Assembly (NCBI GenBank): GCA_023412995.1
Contig: JAEZQS010000233.1
Span: 1 to 5,760 of the forward strand
Source of the DNA: Pseudomonadota bacterium
GTDB taxonomy: Bacteria; Pseudomonadota; Gammaproteobacteria; Xanthomonadales; Rhodanobacteraceae
Length of the DNA: 5,760 nucleotides
Direction of reading: 5' to 3'
Shown here: one piece after another, positions 1 through 5,727 of the stretch
Numbering within the stretch: the stretch's first letter is position 1
Layout: each line of letters starts with the position of its first letter
Notes under the pieces: generated by a model
The model's database searches: none
What the model was told of the DNA's origin: nothing
The model's input: the letters and a program-made list of their open reading frames with translations, nothing else
Made by a program: the position numbers and the translations under genes

Positions 1-283
1 CGGCTGCGCCGCTCCTACGAAAAGCGCGTGCTGTCGTAGGAGCGCTGCAAGCGCGACCGCGAACCGGAGGTTGCGACGCGATCAGCCGAAGGCTTCGTCG
101 CATGCGATGTGTCGCGGTCCCGGCTGCGCCGCTCCTACGAAAAGCCCGTGCCGTCGTAGGAGCGCTGCAAGCGCGACCGGGAACCGGCGGTTGCGACGCA
201 ATCAGCCGAAGGCTTCGTCGCATGCGATGTGTCGCAGTCGCGGCTGCGCCGCTCCTACGAAAAGCTCGTGCCGTCGTAGGAGC
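1..283. repeat. Tandem array of inverted REP (BIME-like) units, 120-bp period
   Basis: Positions 1-120 and 121-240 are direct repeats of exactly 120 bp that differ at 7 positions. A third partial copy covers 241-283 and breaks off mid-element, 9 bases before the aldolase stop codon. Each unit holds two GTAG-headed REP-like elements facing each other. The plus-strand one, headed GTAGGAGCGC and ending GCGCGAC, lies at 36-57 and 156-177, with internal stem GCGCT/AGCGC. The minus-strand one, headed GTAGGAGCGGC, lies at 117-138 and 237-258, with a fragment at 1-18. Together they form a long hairpin whose inner 11-bp arms are perfect (CGCTCCTACGA / TCGTAGGAGCG). The rest of each unit holds a second inverted repeat, GCGACG (73-78, 193-198) with CGTCGC (96-101, 216-221). 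GTAG-headed REPs are known from Stenotrophomonas and Pseudomonas, where they are linked to RAYT transposases. Assignment to that class is inference. The array lies downstream of the aldolase gene, so its transcript could form 3' structure. Confidence 0.9.
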
Positions 284-292
284 CCTTCGTCC

Positions 293-1303
293 TCAGCCGC
301 CCTTCTTCCACTGCCCCAGCGCGGCGAGGCCGTTCTGCTTCGCGCGCAGGTGGACCATGTCCTGCGCGGCCTTGTAGTTGGCCTGCATGTCCTTGGCCCA
401 GAGGGCGAGGGCGGCGGACTGCATGGCGCGGCCGTAGGAGAACGACAGCGGCCAGCAATGCGGCCCCATCTGGTTCATCGCGTTGAGGTGGGCGGTGGCC
501 TGTTCGTCGGACTGGCCGCCGGAGAGGAAGACGATCCCGGGGAGCGAAGCGGGCACGGACGCCTTCAGGCAGCGGATGGTCGCGTCGGCGACTTCGTCGA
601 CGTCCGCCTGGTCGGGGCAGTCCTTGCCGGAGACGACCATGCTGGCCTTCAGGATGGTGCCCTCGAGCATCACGTTCTGCTCGTACAGGGCGCCGAAGAG
701 GGACCGCAGGGTCGCCTCGGTCACCTCGTAGCAGACGTCCAGGTCATGGTCGCCGTCCATCAGCACTTCGGGTTCGACCATCGGCACGATGCCCGCTTCC
801 TGGCACAGCGCGGCGTAGCGCGCCAGCGCATGCGAGTTGGCCTCGATGCAGGTGCCGCTGGGCGTGTCCTCGCCGATGGTGATGACCGCACGCCACTTGG
901 CGAACTTGGCGCCGAGCTTGACGTACTCGGCCAGGCGCTCGCGCAGGCCGTCGAGACCCTCGGTGACGAGCTCTCCCGGGAAGCCGGCGAGCGGCTTGGC
1001 GCCCATGTCCACCTTGATGCCGGGGAGGATGCCGGCGTCCATCATCACCTTGGTGAACGGCACGCCGGCCTTGGTCGACTGGCGGATCGTCTCGTCGTAC
1101 AGGATCGCGCCGGAGATGTGCGTCGACAGGTTCGGCGTCGTCAGCAGCATCTCGCGGTATGCGCGGCGGTTTTCCTCGGTGTTCGGCACGCCGACGGAGT
1201 CGAAGCGCTTCCTGATCGTGCCGGTCGATTCGTCGATCGCGATGATGCCCTTGCCGGGGGCGACCATCGCCTGGGCGACGCTTTCCAGTTCTTCGATACT
1301 CAT
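293..1303 (-). CDS. fba: Class I fructose-bisphosphate aldolase
   Basis: This cytosolic enzyme reversibly cleaves fructose-1,6-bisphosphate into dihydroxyacetone phosphate and glyceraldehyde-3-phosphate through a lysine Schiff base, without a metal ion. The protein is 336 aa, one TIM barrel. Visible landmarks are AIDESTGTI (22-30, D24), GAKFAKWR (131-138, K136), VPMVEPE (173-179, E177), the Schiff-base motif LEGTILK (213-219, K219), the loop LSGGQS (260-265) and SFSYGRA (287-293). The 42-residue spacing between E177 and K219 equals that of E187 and K229 in the rabbit enzyme. The residues after the Schiff-base lysine are A-S rather than the common P-N or P-S. The C-terminus is shorter than in animal aldolases and lacks the terminal tyrosine. 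The ATG at 1303 is chosen because GGAG (1310-1313) lies 6 bases upstream and the protein begins in family register; an upstream in-frame ATG at 1381 overlaps the likely -10 box. A probable own promoter lies at 1380-1408. Confidence 0.97.
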   Translation of the reverse strand: MSIEELESVAQAMVAPGKGIIAIDESTGTIRKRFDSVGVPNTEENRRAYREMLLTTPNLSTHISGAILYDETIRQSTKAGVPFTKVMMDAGILPGIKVDMGAKPLAGFPGELVTEGLDGLRERLAEYVKLGAKFAKWRAVITIGEDTPSGTCIEANSHALARYAALCQEAGIVPMVEPEVLMDGDHDLDVCYEVTEATLRSLFGALYEQNVMLEGTILKASMVVSGKDCPDQADVDEVADATIRCLKASVPASLPGIVFLSGGQSDEQATAHLNAMNQMGPHCWPLSFSYGRAMQSAALALWAKDMQANYKAAQDMVHLRAKQNGLAALGQWKKGG

Positions 1304-1379
1304 TGCGGGCTCCGTCAGGACCAAAGCACACCGCGGCCGTGCACGCACGCGTGGCCGGGTCGGGAATTCAGGGCCGGGC

Positions 1380-1408
1380 ATTATAGGCCAGATCGCTGCC
1401 GCGGTCCG
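1380..1408 (-). promoter_or_regulatory. Probable sigma-70-type promoter of the aldolase gene
   Basis: On the minus strand a perfect TATAAT (1380-1385) is preceded, after 17 bases, by CGGACC (1403-1408). The latter keeps only the central GAC of TTGACA. The -10 box ends 76 bases before the aldolase ATG, which predicts a leader of about 70 nt. The perfect -10 in such GC-rich DNA and its place in an intergenic gap make this the best promoter call in the window, though the -35 is weak. Confidence 0.6.
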
Positions 1409-1451
1409 GCCGGCCCGCCGTCGCCGCGCGTGCCACGCCCGGGAGGGCGTT

Positions 1452-1907
1452 TCAGGACGGTTTGCCCTCGCCGGACCAGTCCAGGTGCTCTATCGCGCAC
1501 TGCTGCATGACGGCGGTCCGCGCCGCCGCATCGGACGGCAGGTTGAACGGGAAGATCAGCCAGCTGAACACGCGCCGCTTGCCGGAGTTGAAGGGGGTCG
1601 CGTCGAAGCGCAGCCCGGCGGCGACGCTTTGCGCCACCTTGCCCAGATCGCCCTCCGGCACGACGCGCCGCACCGTGATGTGGCTGGTGCGGCCATCCGG
1701 TTCGACCACGAACGACACCGTGGCACAGCCCGGCACGTTGAGGTTGCGCCCGTAGTTGGGCACGTCCGCCTCCACGGATGAGGCCGCCATGGTCCAGTAC
1801 CTGTCGAGCTTTTCGGAAGGCACGACGACGGGAGGCGTCTGGTTCATCGACTGCGCCGCAGCGCCGCCGGCGCAGGCGAGGACAACGAGGGCAATGGCGC
1901 GGTGCAT
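1452..1907 (-). CDS. Small exported protein with TonB C-terminal-like domain
   Basis: The 151-aa protein begins with a probable signal peptide: R3, a hydrophobic stretch at 5-18, and a likely signal peptidase I site after AAA (17-19). The mature protein is therefore expected in the periplasm. Residues about 52-125 resemble the TonB C-terminal fold: G-x-V/A-x-V-S-F-V-V-x-P-D-G (CATVSFVVEPDG, 61-72), an I-T-V-R-R strand (77-81), a helix like the LD-x-A-A region (VAQSVAAGLRF, 91-101), the F-x-A-x-P-F/N turn, and a final hydrophobic strand around FSWLIFPFNL (114-123). There is no membrane anchor plus proline-rich spacer, so it is not a complete TonB energy transducer. Mature cysteines C61 and C137 could form a disulfide. 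The ATG at 1907 has AGGAG (1914-1918) 6 bases upstream. It sits 83 bp after pyk and could be read through from it. The specific function is unknown. Confidence 0.85.
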   Translation of the reverse strand: MHRAIALVVLACAGGAAAQSMNQTPPVVVPSEKLDRYWTMAASSVEADVPNYGRNLNVPGCATVSFVVEPDGRTSHITVRRVVPEGDLGKVAQSVAAGLRFDATPFNSGKRRVFSWLIFPFNLPSDAAARTAVMQQCAIEHLDWSGEGKPS

Positions 1908-1990
1908 GGCGGTCTCCTGCGGGTACCGGATGATCACCGCGCGAGTGTAGCGGCAGCGCTGCACCTCCCCGCCCTCCACCGGGCACCGGT

Positions 1991-3457
1991 TCAGAGTTCG
2001 GCCAGCCCCTCGGCCATGCCACCCTCGCCGACGTTCAGCAGCTTCAGCGTGTTGGTACCGCCGAGGCGCCCGGTGTGGTCGCCGTTGGTCACCAGCACGC
2101 GATCCCCCGCGGCCAGGTAGCCGAGGGTGAACAGGTGGCGGATCGCCTCGCGGGCGGCTTGGGTCGGCCCGACCCCCTGCGGGTCGAATTCGACCGGATG
2201 CACGTCGCGGTAGAGCAGCATGCGGCGTCGCGCGGCCGCGTTCCGCGACAACGCGTAGATCGGCACGGTGGAGCGGTACCGCGACAGCCATTGCGCGGTG
2301 GCGCCGCTTTCGGTCAGGGCGATGATCGCGCGCACGCCCACCTGCGTGGCGAGGAACATGGCGCCGAGCGCGATCGCCTGGTCGGTGCGGTCCAGCCGGT
2401 GCGTGCCGGGCGTCAGGTCCTCGATCGGCTCGAACTGGCGCTCCGCGCCGAGGCACACGCGGCGCATGGCCGCCACGGCCTTGGCCGGGTGCTTGCCGGC
2501 CGCGGTTTCCTGCGACAGCATCACCGCATCGGTGCCGTCGATCACGGCATTCGCGACGTCCAGCACCTCCGCCCGCGTCGGGATGGGCGACTCCACCATC
2601 GACTGCATCATCTGGGTGGCGGTAATGACGACGCGGCTCTGCGCCAGCGCGGCGCGGATGATCTTCTTCTGCAGGCCGGGGAGTGCGGCGTCGCCGATCT
2701 CCACGCCGAGGTCGCCGCGCGCCACCATCACGGCGTCGGACACCTCGATGATCTCCTCGAGGTTCTCGATCGCCTCCGCGCGCTCGATCTTCGCGACCAG
2801 CGCCGCGTGTCCGCCGGCTTCGCGCAACAAGGTGCGCGCCTGCTCGACGTCGTCGGCGGTCTTCACGAACGACACCGCGAGGAAGTCCGCGTCCAGCTCG
2901 GCGGCCAGCTGGATGTCGGCGCGGTCCTTGTCGGAAAGCGCCGCCACGGTGAGGCCGCCGCCGAGGCGGTTGATGCCCTTGCGGTCGGACAATCTTCCGC
3001 CGACCAGCACACGGCAATGGATCAGCCGATCGGCCGCGTCCAGGACTTCCAGCGCGACGAGGCCGTCATCCAGCAGCAGGATGTCCCCCGGCTGCACGTC
3101 CTGCCAGAGGTCGTGGTAGCTGACGCCGATGCGGGTCGCGTCGCCATCCGGGGCTTCCGGCCGGCAGTCGAGCGTGAACGGCTGGTCGATGGCGAGATCG
3201 ACCGGGCCGCCGGCGAAATGCTCGATGCGGATCTTGGGTCCCTGCAGGTCGGCCAGCACCGCCACTTCGTTGCCGAGCTCGGCTGCCGCCGCGCGCACGG
3301 CGGCGGCGCGCTGGCGATGGTCGTCGGCTGTCCCGTGCGAAAGGTTGAGGCGCACCACGTCCACGCCCTCGGCCAGCAGCTGCCGCAGTTCGCCCGGCGC
3401 GTCGGTGGCCGGACCGAGCGTGGCGATGATCCGGGTGCGACGTAGCTGCGCCTGCAT
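1991..3457 (-). CDS. pyk: Pyruvate kinase (PykA type)
   Basis: This cytosolic enzyme transfers phosphate from phosphoenolpyruvate to ADP, giving pyruvate and ATP, the last step of glycolysis. The protein is 488 aa, close to E. coli PykA (480). The N-terminal barrel strand RRTRIIATLGPATD (6-19) and VVRLNLSHG (34-42, R36/N38/S40) belong to the A domain. The B-domain lid spans about 72-168. The A domain resumes with the pyruvate kinase signature AKIERAEAI (222-230, catalytic K223, metal ligand E225), ARGDLGVE (247-254, D250) and ITATQM (278-283, T281). The C domain runs from about 346 to the end, including GDHTGRLGGTNT near 459-470. Similarity to PykA rather than PykF is strong throughout; E. 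coli PykA is activated by AMP and sugar monophosphates, but that regulation is only inferred here. The ATG at 3457 has AGGAG (3465-3469) 7 bases upstream and matches the family start. A longer in-frame reading from TTG at 3505 is unlikely. Confidence 0.97.
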   Translation of the reverse strand: MQAQLRRTRIIATLGPATDAPGELRQLLAEGVDVVRLNLSHGTADDHRQRAAAVRAAAAELGNEVAVLADLQGPKIRIEHFAGGPVDLAIDQPFTLDCRPEAPDGDATRIGVSYHDLWQDVQPGDILLLDDGLVALEVLDAADRLIHCRVLVGGRLSDRKGINRLGGGLTVAALSDKDRADIQLAAELDADFLAVSFVKTADDVEQARTLLREAGGHAALVAKIERAEAIENLEEIIEVSDAVMVARGDLGVEIGDAALPGLQKKIIRAALAQSRVVITATQMMQSMVESPIPTRAEVLDVANAVIDGTDAVMLSQETAAGKHPAKAVAAMRRVCLGAERQFEPIEDLTPGTHRLDRTDQAIALGAMFLATQVGVRAIIALTESGATAQWLSRYRSTVPIYALSRNAAARRRMLLYRDVHPVEFDPQGVGPTQAAREAIRHLFTLGYLAAGDRVLVTNGDHTGRLGGTNTLKLLNVGEGGMAEGLAEL

Positions 3458-3507
3458 GCGTGGACTCCTGCGTTGCGGTGCGGCGACAGCCCGCGCCGCC
3501 ACCAACC

Positions 3508-3513
3508 ATCATA
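3508..3513 (-). promoter_or_regulatory. Possible -10 box for pyk
   Basis: The minus strand reads TATGAT, 50 bases before the pyk ATG, in the gap after the phosphatase gene. No good -35 hexamer lies at the usual 16-18 base distance; a TTGCAT occurs 30 bases upstream, too far for a standard sigma-70 promoter. The call rests on the -10 alone. Confidence 0.3.
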
Positions 3514-3595
3514 GGCGACCCCACGAGGATGGCGGTTAACGCGATGCAACCGGAGCCATGCAATGGCGCCTGGACCCACGACGTCGGCTGGACGC

Positions 3596-3671
3596 GTAGG
3601 GCGGGGTTCACCCCGCCGCACGATGGCGGGGTTTACCGTACCGCGCGATGGCGGGGTAAACCCCGCCCTAC
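3596..3671. repeat. Inverted pair of GTAG-headed REP-like elements
   Basis: Two REP-like elements face each other. The plus-strand one at 3596-3617 begins GTAGGGCGGGGTT and has an 8-bp stem GGCGGGGT (3600-3607) / ACCCCGCC (3610-3617). The minus-strand one at 3650-3671 has the same stem (3650-3657 / 3660-3667) and, read in reverse, begins GTAGGGCGGGGTT too. The outer 13-bp arms (3596-3608 and 3659-3671) are perfect reverse complements. The linker carries a further related fragment, CGATGGCGGGGTTTA (3621-3635). The pair starts 27 bases beyond the phosphatase stop, so it could form structure at the 3' end of that mRNA, but there is no U-tract for an intrinsic terminator. The remainder of the 241-bp gap holds only the possible pyk -10 and ribosome binding site. 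Confidence 0.85.
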
Positions 3672-3698
3672 CCTCGTTCGTGCCGATCCTCAACGACG

Positions 3699-4355
3699 TC
3701 AGGCAAGTCCCAGCAGGCCCGCCAGTTCGGCTGGATCCTGGGCGATCGCTTGCGCACCAGCAGTTTCAAGCTCCTCGCGGCTGCCGAAACCCCACGCCAC
3801 GCCCAGCGCGCGGACGTCGTTGACGCGGGCGCCGGCGATGTCGAAGTGGCGGTCGCCGACCATGGTCGCGTCTTCCGCGCGCACGCCGAAGTCGGCGATG
3901 GCCTGGCCGATCATGGCGGCCTTGGCGCAGTGGTGGCTGGCGATGTCGGCGCCGTACACGCGGGTGAACGCGGCGCCGAACGGCAGGTGCGCGAGGATGC
4001 GCTCGGCCTGGTGCTGCGGCTTGGTGGTGACGATCGCGAGCGGCACCGCTGCGCGCGCAAGCGCGCCGACCAGCGCCTCGACGCCCGGGTAGACCGCGTG
4101 CTGGCGCCAGCCAGATTGCTCGAAACGCAGCCGGTAGTGTTCGATCGCCGCTTCAATGCGCGCCTCGTCCTCGCCCAGCACGGTGGGAAAGGTCTGCCGG
4201 AACGGCGGCCCGATCCAGCCGCGCAGCACGTCGTGCGGCGGCAACTCGGCGCCCACCGCGGCGAAGGCATGCGCCAGCGTCGCGAAGATGCCAGGGGCCG
4301 AATCGATCAAGGTGCCGTCGAGGTCGAACAGGACGAGCGGCGCGGAGGATCCCAA
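3699..4355 (-). CDS. HAD-superfamily phosphatase, phosphoglycolate phosphatase-like
   Basis: The predicted cytosolic phosphomonoesterase is 218 aa if it starts at TTG 4355. Haloacid-dehalogenase motifs are complete and in order: motif I LFDLDGTLID (9-18) with nucleophile D11 and acid/base D13; a helical C1-type cap of about 70 residues (roughly 20-88); motif II IVTTK (108-112); motif III lysine K145; and motif IV MVGDRHFD (165-172) with D168 and D172. The C-terminal GVAWGFGSREEL (185-196) is typical of Gph-like (COG0546) proteins. No ATG or GTG lies in frame near the start. TTG 4355 is the only usual start codon that keeps motif I, and it lies one base after the pgk stop, so translation is probably coupled to pgk. 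GGAG (4366-4369) sits 10 bases upstream inside pgk. The substrate is not set by sequence: 2-phosphoglycolate is the default guess, but other small phosphoesters or nucleotides are possible. Confidence 0.9.
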   Translation of the reverse strand: MGSSAPLVLFDLDGTLIDSAPGIFATLAHAFAAVGAELPPHDVLRGWIGPPFRQTFPTVLGEDEARIEAAIEHYRLRFEQSGWRQHAVYPGVEALVGALARAAVPLAIVTTKPQHQAERILAHLPFGAAFTRVYGADIASHHCAKAAMIGQAIADFGVRAEDATMVGDRHFDIAGARVNDVRALGVAWGFGSREELETAGAQAIAQDPAELAGLLGLA

Positions 4356-4356
4356 G

Positions 4357-5553
4357 TCAGCGCGACTCCGCGCGCGCCTCGAGCGCAGCCACCGCCGGCA
4401 GCTCCTTGCCTTCGAGGAATTCGAGGAAGGCGCCGCCGCCGGTCGAGATGTAGGAAATGCGATCGGCGACGCCGTACTTGTCGATCGCGGCGAGGGTGTC
4501 GCCGCCGCCAGCAATGGAGAATGCGTCCGAGCCGGCAATCGCATGCGCCAGGGTTTCGGTGCCGTGGCCGAACGCGTCGAACTCGAACACGCCCACCGGT
4601 CCGTTCCACACCACCGTTCCGGCCCCGGCGATCAGCGCCGCGTAGCGCGCGGCGGTTTCCGGGCCGATGTCGAGGATCATGTCGCCCTCGCCCACCGCAT
4701 CGACCGGCCTGACCGTCGCCGGCGCGTCGGCGGCGAAGCGCGGCGCGACCACCACGTCGGTCGGCAGTGGCACGTCGGCGCCGCGCGCCCGGGCCTTGGC
4801 CATGATGGCGCGCGCGGTATCGACCAGGCCGGCTTCGCACAGGGACGTGCCCACCGCGTGGCCCGCCGCGGCCATGAAGGTGTTGGCGATGCCGCCGCCG
4901 ACGATCAGCTGGTCCACCTTGCCGACCAGCGTCTCCAGCAGTTCCAGCTTGGTCGATACCTTGGATCCGGCGACGATTGCCAGCAGCGGCCGCGCCGGCT
5001 CCTTCAGCGCGCGCGAGAGCGCATCGAGTTCGGCCATCAGCAGCGGGCCGCCGGCGGCCTGGCGCGCGAAACGGATGGCGCCGTGGGTGGACGCCTGCGC
5101 ACGGTGGGCCGTGCCGAAGGCATCCATCACGTAGATGTCGCACAGGGCGGCGTACTTCTTCGCCAGCGCCTCGTCGTCGGCCTTCTCGCCGACGTTCATG
5201 CGGCAGTTCTCCAGCAGCACGATGTCGCCGGGCGCCACCTCGACGCCATCGACCCAGTCGCGCAGCAGCGGCACCTCGCGCCCGAGCAGCTCGCCCAGCC
5301 GCGCCGCCACCGGCGCCAGCGAGTCGGCTTCGCTCCACACCCCTTCCTTCGGCCGCCCCAGGTGCGACATCACCATCACGGCCGCGCCGCGCGCGAGCGC
5401 CTCGCGCAAGGTCGGCAGCGCCGCCACCAGGCGCGCCTCGGACGTGATCCTTGGCGGCTGCCCGTCGACATGCTCGACCGGCACGTTGAGGTCCTCGCGG
5501 ATCAGCACGCGCTTGCCGCTGAGGTCCAGATCGCTCATGCGCACCACGGCCAT
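4357..5553 (-). CDS. pgk: Phosphoglycerate kinase
   Basis: This cytosolic enzyme transfers phosphate from 1,3-bisphosphoglycerate to ADP, giving 3-phosphoglycerate and ATP; it runs in reverse in gluconeogenesis. The protein is 398 aa, a normal bacterial length. The N-terminal substrate domain shows KRVLIREDLNVP (14-25, D21/N23), SHLGRP (63-68), LENCRMN (114-120, R118) and GTAHRAQAST (147-156, R151). The C-terminal nucleotide domain shows AGSKVSTKL (195-203, K198), GGGIANTF (219-226), WNGPVGVFE (316-324), GGGDT (349-353) and STGGGAFLEFLEG (370-382). REDLNVP replaces the commoner RVDFNVP, and AHRAQAST the commoner AHRAHAST; both appear, from memory, in Xanthomonas PGK. Of several in-frame ATGs (5625, 5559, 5553, 5538), 5553 is chosen: GAGGA lies 6 bases upstream and the N-terminus MAVVRMSDLDL lines up with the MSIVRMTDLDL start recalled for Xanthomonas. 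The gene is followed, after one base, by the phosphatase start. Confidence 0.97.
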   Translation of the reverse strand: MAVVRMSDLDLSGKRVLIREDLNVPVEHVDGQPPRITSEARLVAALPTLREALARGAAVMVMSHLGRPKEGVWSEADSLAPVAARLGELLGREVPLLRDWVDGVEVAPGDIVLLENCRMNVGEKADDEALAKKYAALCDIYVMDAFGTAHRAQASTHGAIRFARQAAGGPLLMAELDALSRALKEPARPLLAIVAGSKVSTKLELLETLVGKVDQLIVGGGIANTFMAAAGHAVGTSLCEAGLVDTARAIMAKARARGADVPLPTDVVVAPRFAADAPATVRPVDAVGEGDMILDIGPETAARYAALIAGAGTVVWNGPVGVFEFDAFGHGTETLAHAIAGSDAFSIAGGGDTLAAIDKYGVADRISYISTGGGAFLEFLEGKELPAVAALEARAESR

Positions 5554-5559
5554 CGCCAT

Positions 5560-5564
5560 TCCTC
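5560..5564 (-). promoter_or_regulatory. Ribosome binding site that sets the pgk start
   Basis: The minus strand reads GAGGA followed by ATGGCGATGGCC. The first ATG (5559) abuts the Shine-Dalgarno sequence and is too close to use. The second ATG (5553) is 6 bases away, the usual spacing, and gives the expected PGK N-terminus. Confidence 0.7.
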
Positions 5565-5596
5565 GCCGGATCGCGGCGACCGCCGCAGGGCCCGCC

Positions 5597-5625
5597 ATTA
5601 CAGCGGCAGCGCGCCGCCGGTGCAA
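5597..5625 (-). promoter_or_regulatory. Candidate sigma-70-type promoter of pgk
   Basis: On the minus strand TTGCAC (5620-5625) and TGTAAT (5597-5602) are separated by exactly 17 bases. The -10 matches TATAAT at 5 of 6 positions and the -35 keeps TTG. The -10 ends 43 bases before the pgk ATG. It lies between the 33-bp repeats and the gene, so the repeats would be upstream of the transcription start. Confidence 0.45.
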
Positions 5626-5654
5626 TGCGGCCCCACCCGCGCGCCCGCTTCAAG

Positions 5655-5687
5655 GCCCTCCCCTTCAAGGGGAGGATTGGGTGGGGA
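5655..5687. repeat. Dispersed 33-bp palindromic repeat, copy 1
   Basis: The copy begins GCCCTCCCC and ends TTGGGTGGGGA. Its core is a near-perfect palindrome: CCTCCCCTT and AAGGGGAGG around a single C. It matches the copy at 5728-5760 in 32 of 33 positions (A at 5676 against G at 5749). Very similar CCCTCCCC...GGGGAGGGTTGGGTGGGG sequences are common between genes in GC-rich proteobacteria, recalled rather than searched. Confidence 0.85.
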
Positions 5688-5727
5688 TGGCGGGCGCAGC
5701 GTCCCTCCAGACCGTGCAGGCTCTAAA

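Noticed and set aside
1..283. CRISPR array
   Set aside because: The period is 120 bp with the whole unit conserved; there are no short repeats alternating with unique spacers, and no cas genes are nearby.
1304..1381. 26-residue N-terminal extension of the aldolase from ATG 1381
   Set aside because: That ATG overlaps the TATAAT box and so would lie upstream of the transcript start. The extension is Arg/Pro-rich and unlike the family, while ATG 1303 has a good ribosome binding site.
1435..1450. Terminator hairpin after the TonB-like gene
   Set aside because: ACGCCC/GGGCGT arms form a 6-bp stem right after the stop codon, but no U-tract follows on the minus strand, so it is not called as an intrinsic terminator.
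71..1510. Long plus-strand open frame of 479 codons opposite the aldolase
   Set aside because: It runs antisense to a clear aldolase gene, starts inside the repeat array (giving a repeated peptide), and shows no recognisable domain. Long antisense frames are expected in GC-rich coding DNA.
1872..1907. Lipoprotein signal (C12) in the TonB-like protein
   Set aside because: The sequence VLAC is a poor lipobox with leucine at -2, and only 11 residues precede the cysteine; cleavage after AAA at 17-19 fits a standard signal peptide better.
1978..1990. Terminator hairpin after pyk
   Set aside because: ACCGG/CCGGT arms make only a 5-bp stem with no U-tract; chance is likely at this GC content.
2075..3445. 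Plus-strand open frame of 456 codons opposite pyk
   Set aside because: Arg/His/Asp/Gly-rich low-complexity translation with no family motifs, fully antisense to pyruvate kinase; a codon-usage shadow.
3458..3505. Upstream TTG start for pyk
   Set aside because: It would add 16 residues not seen in pyruvate kinases, lies 2 bases from the possible -10 box, and lacks the well-placed AGGAG of ATG 3457.
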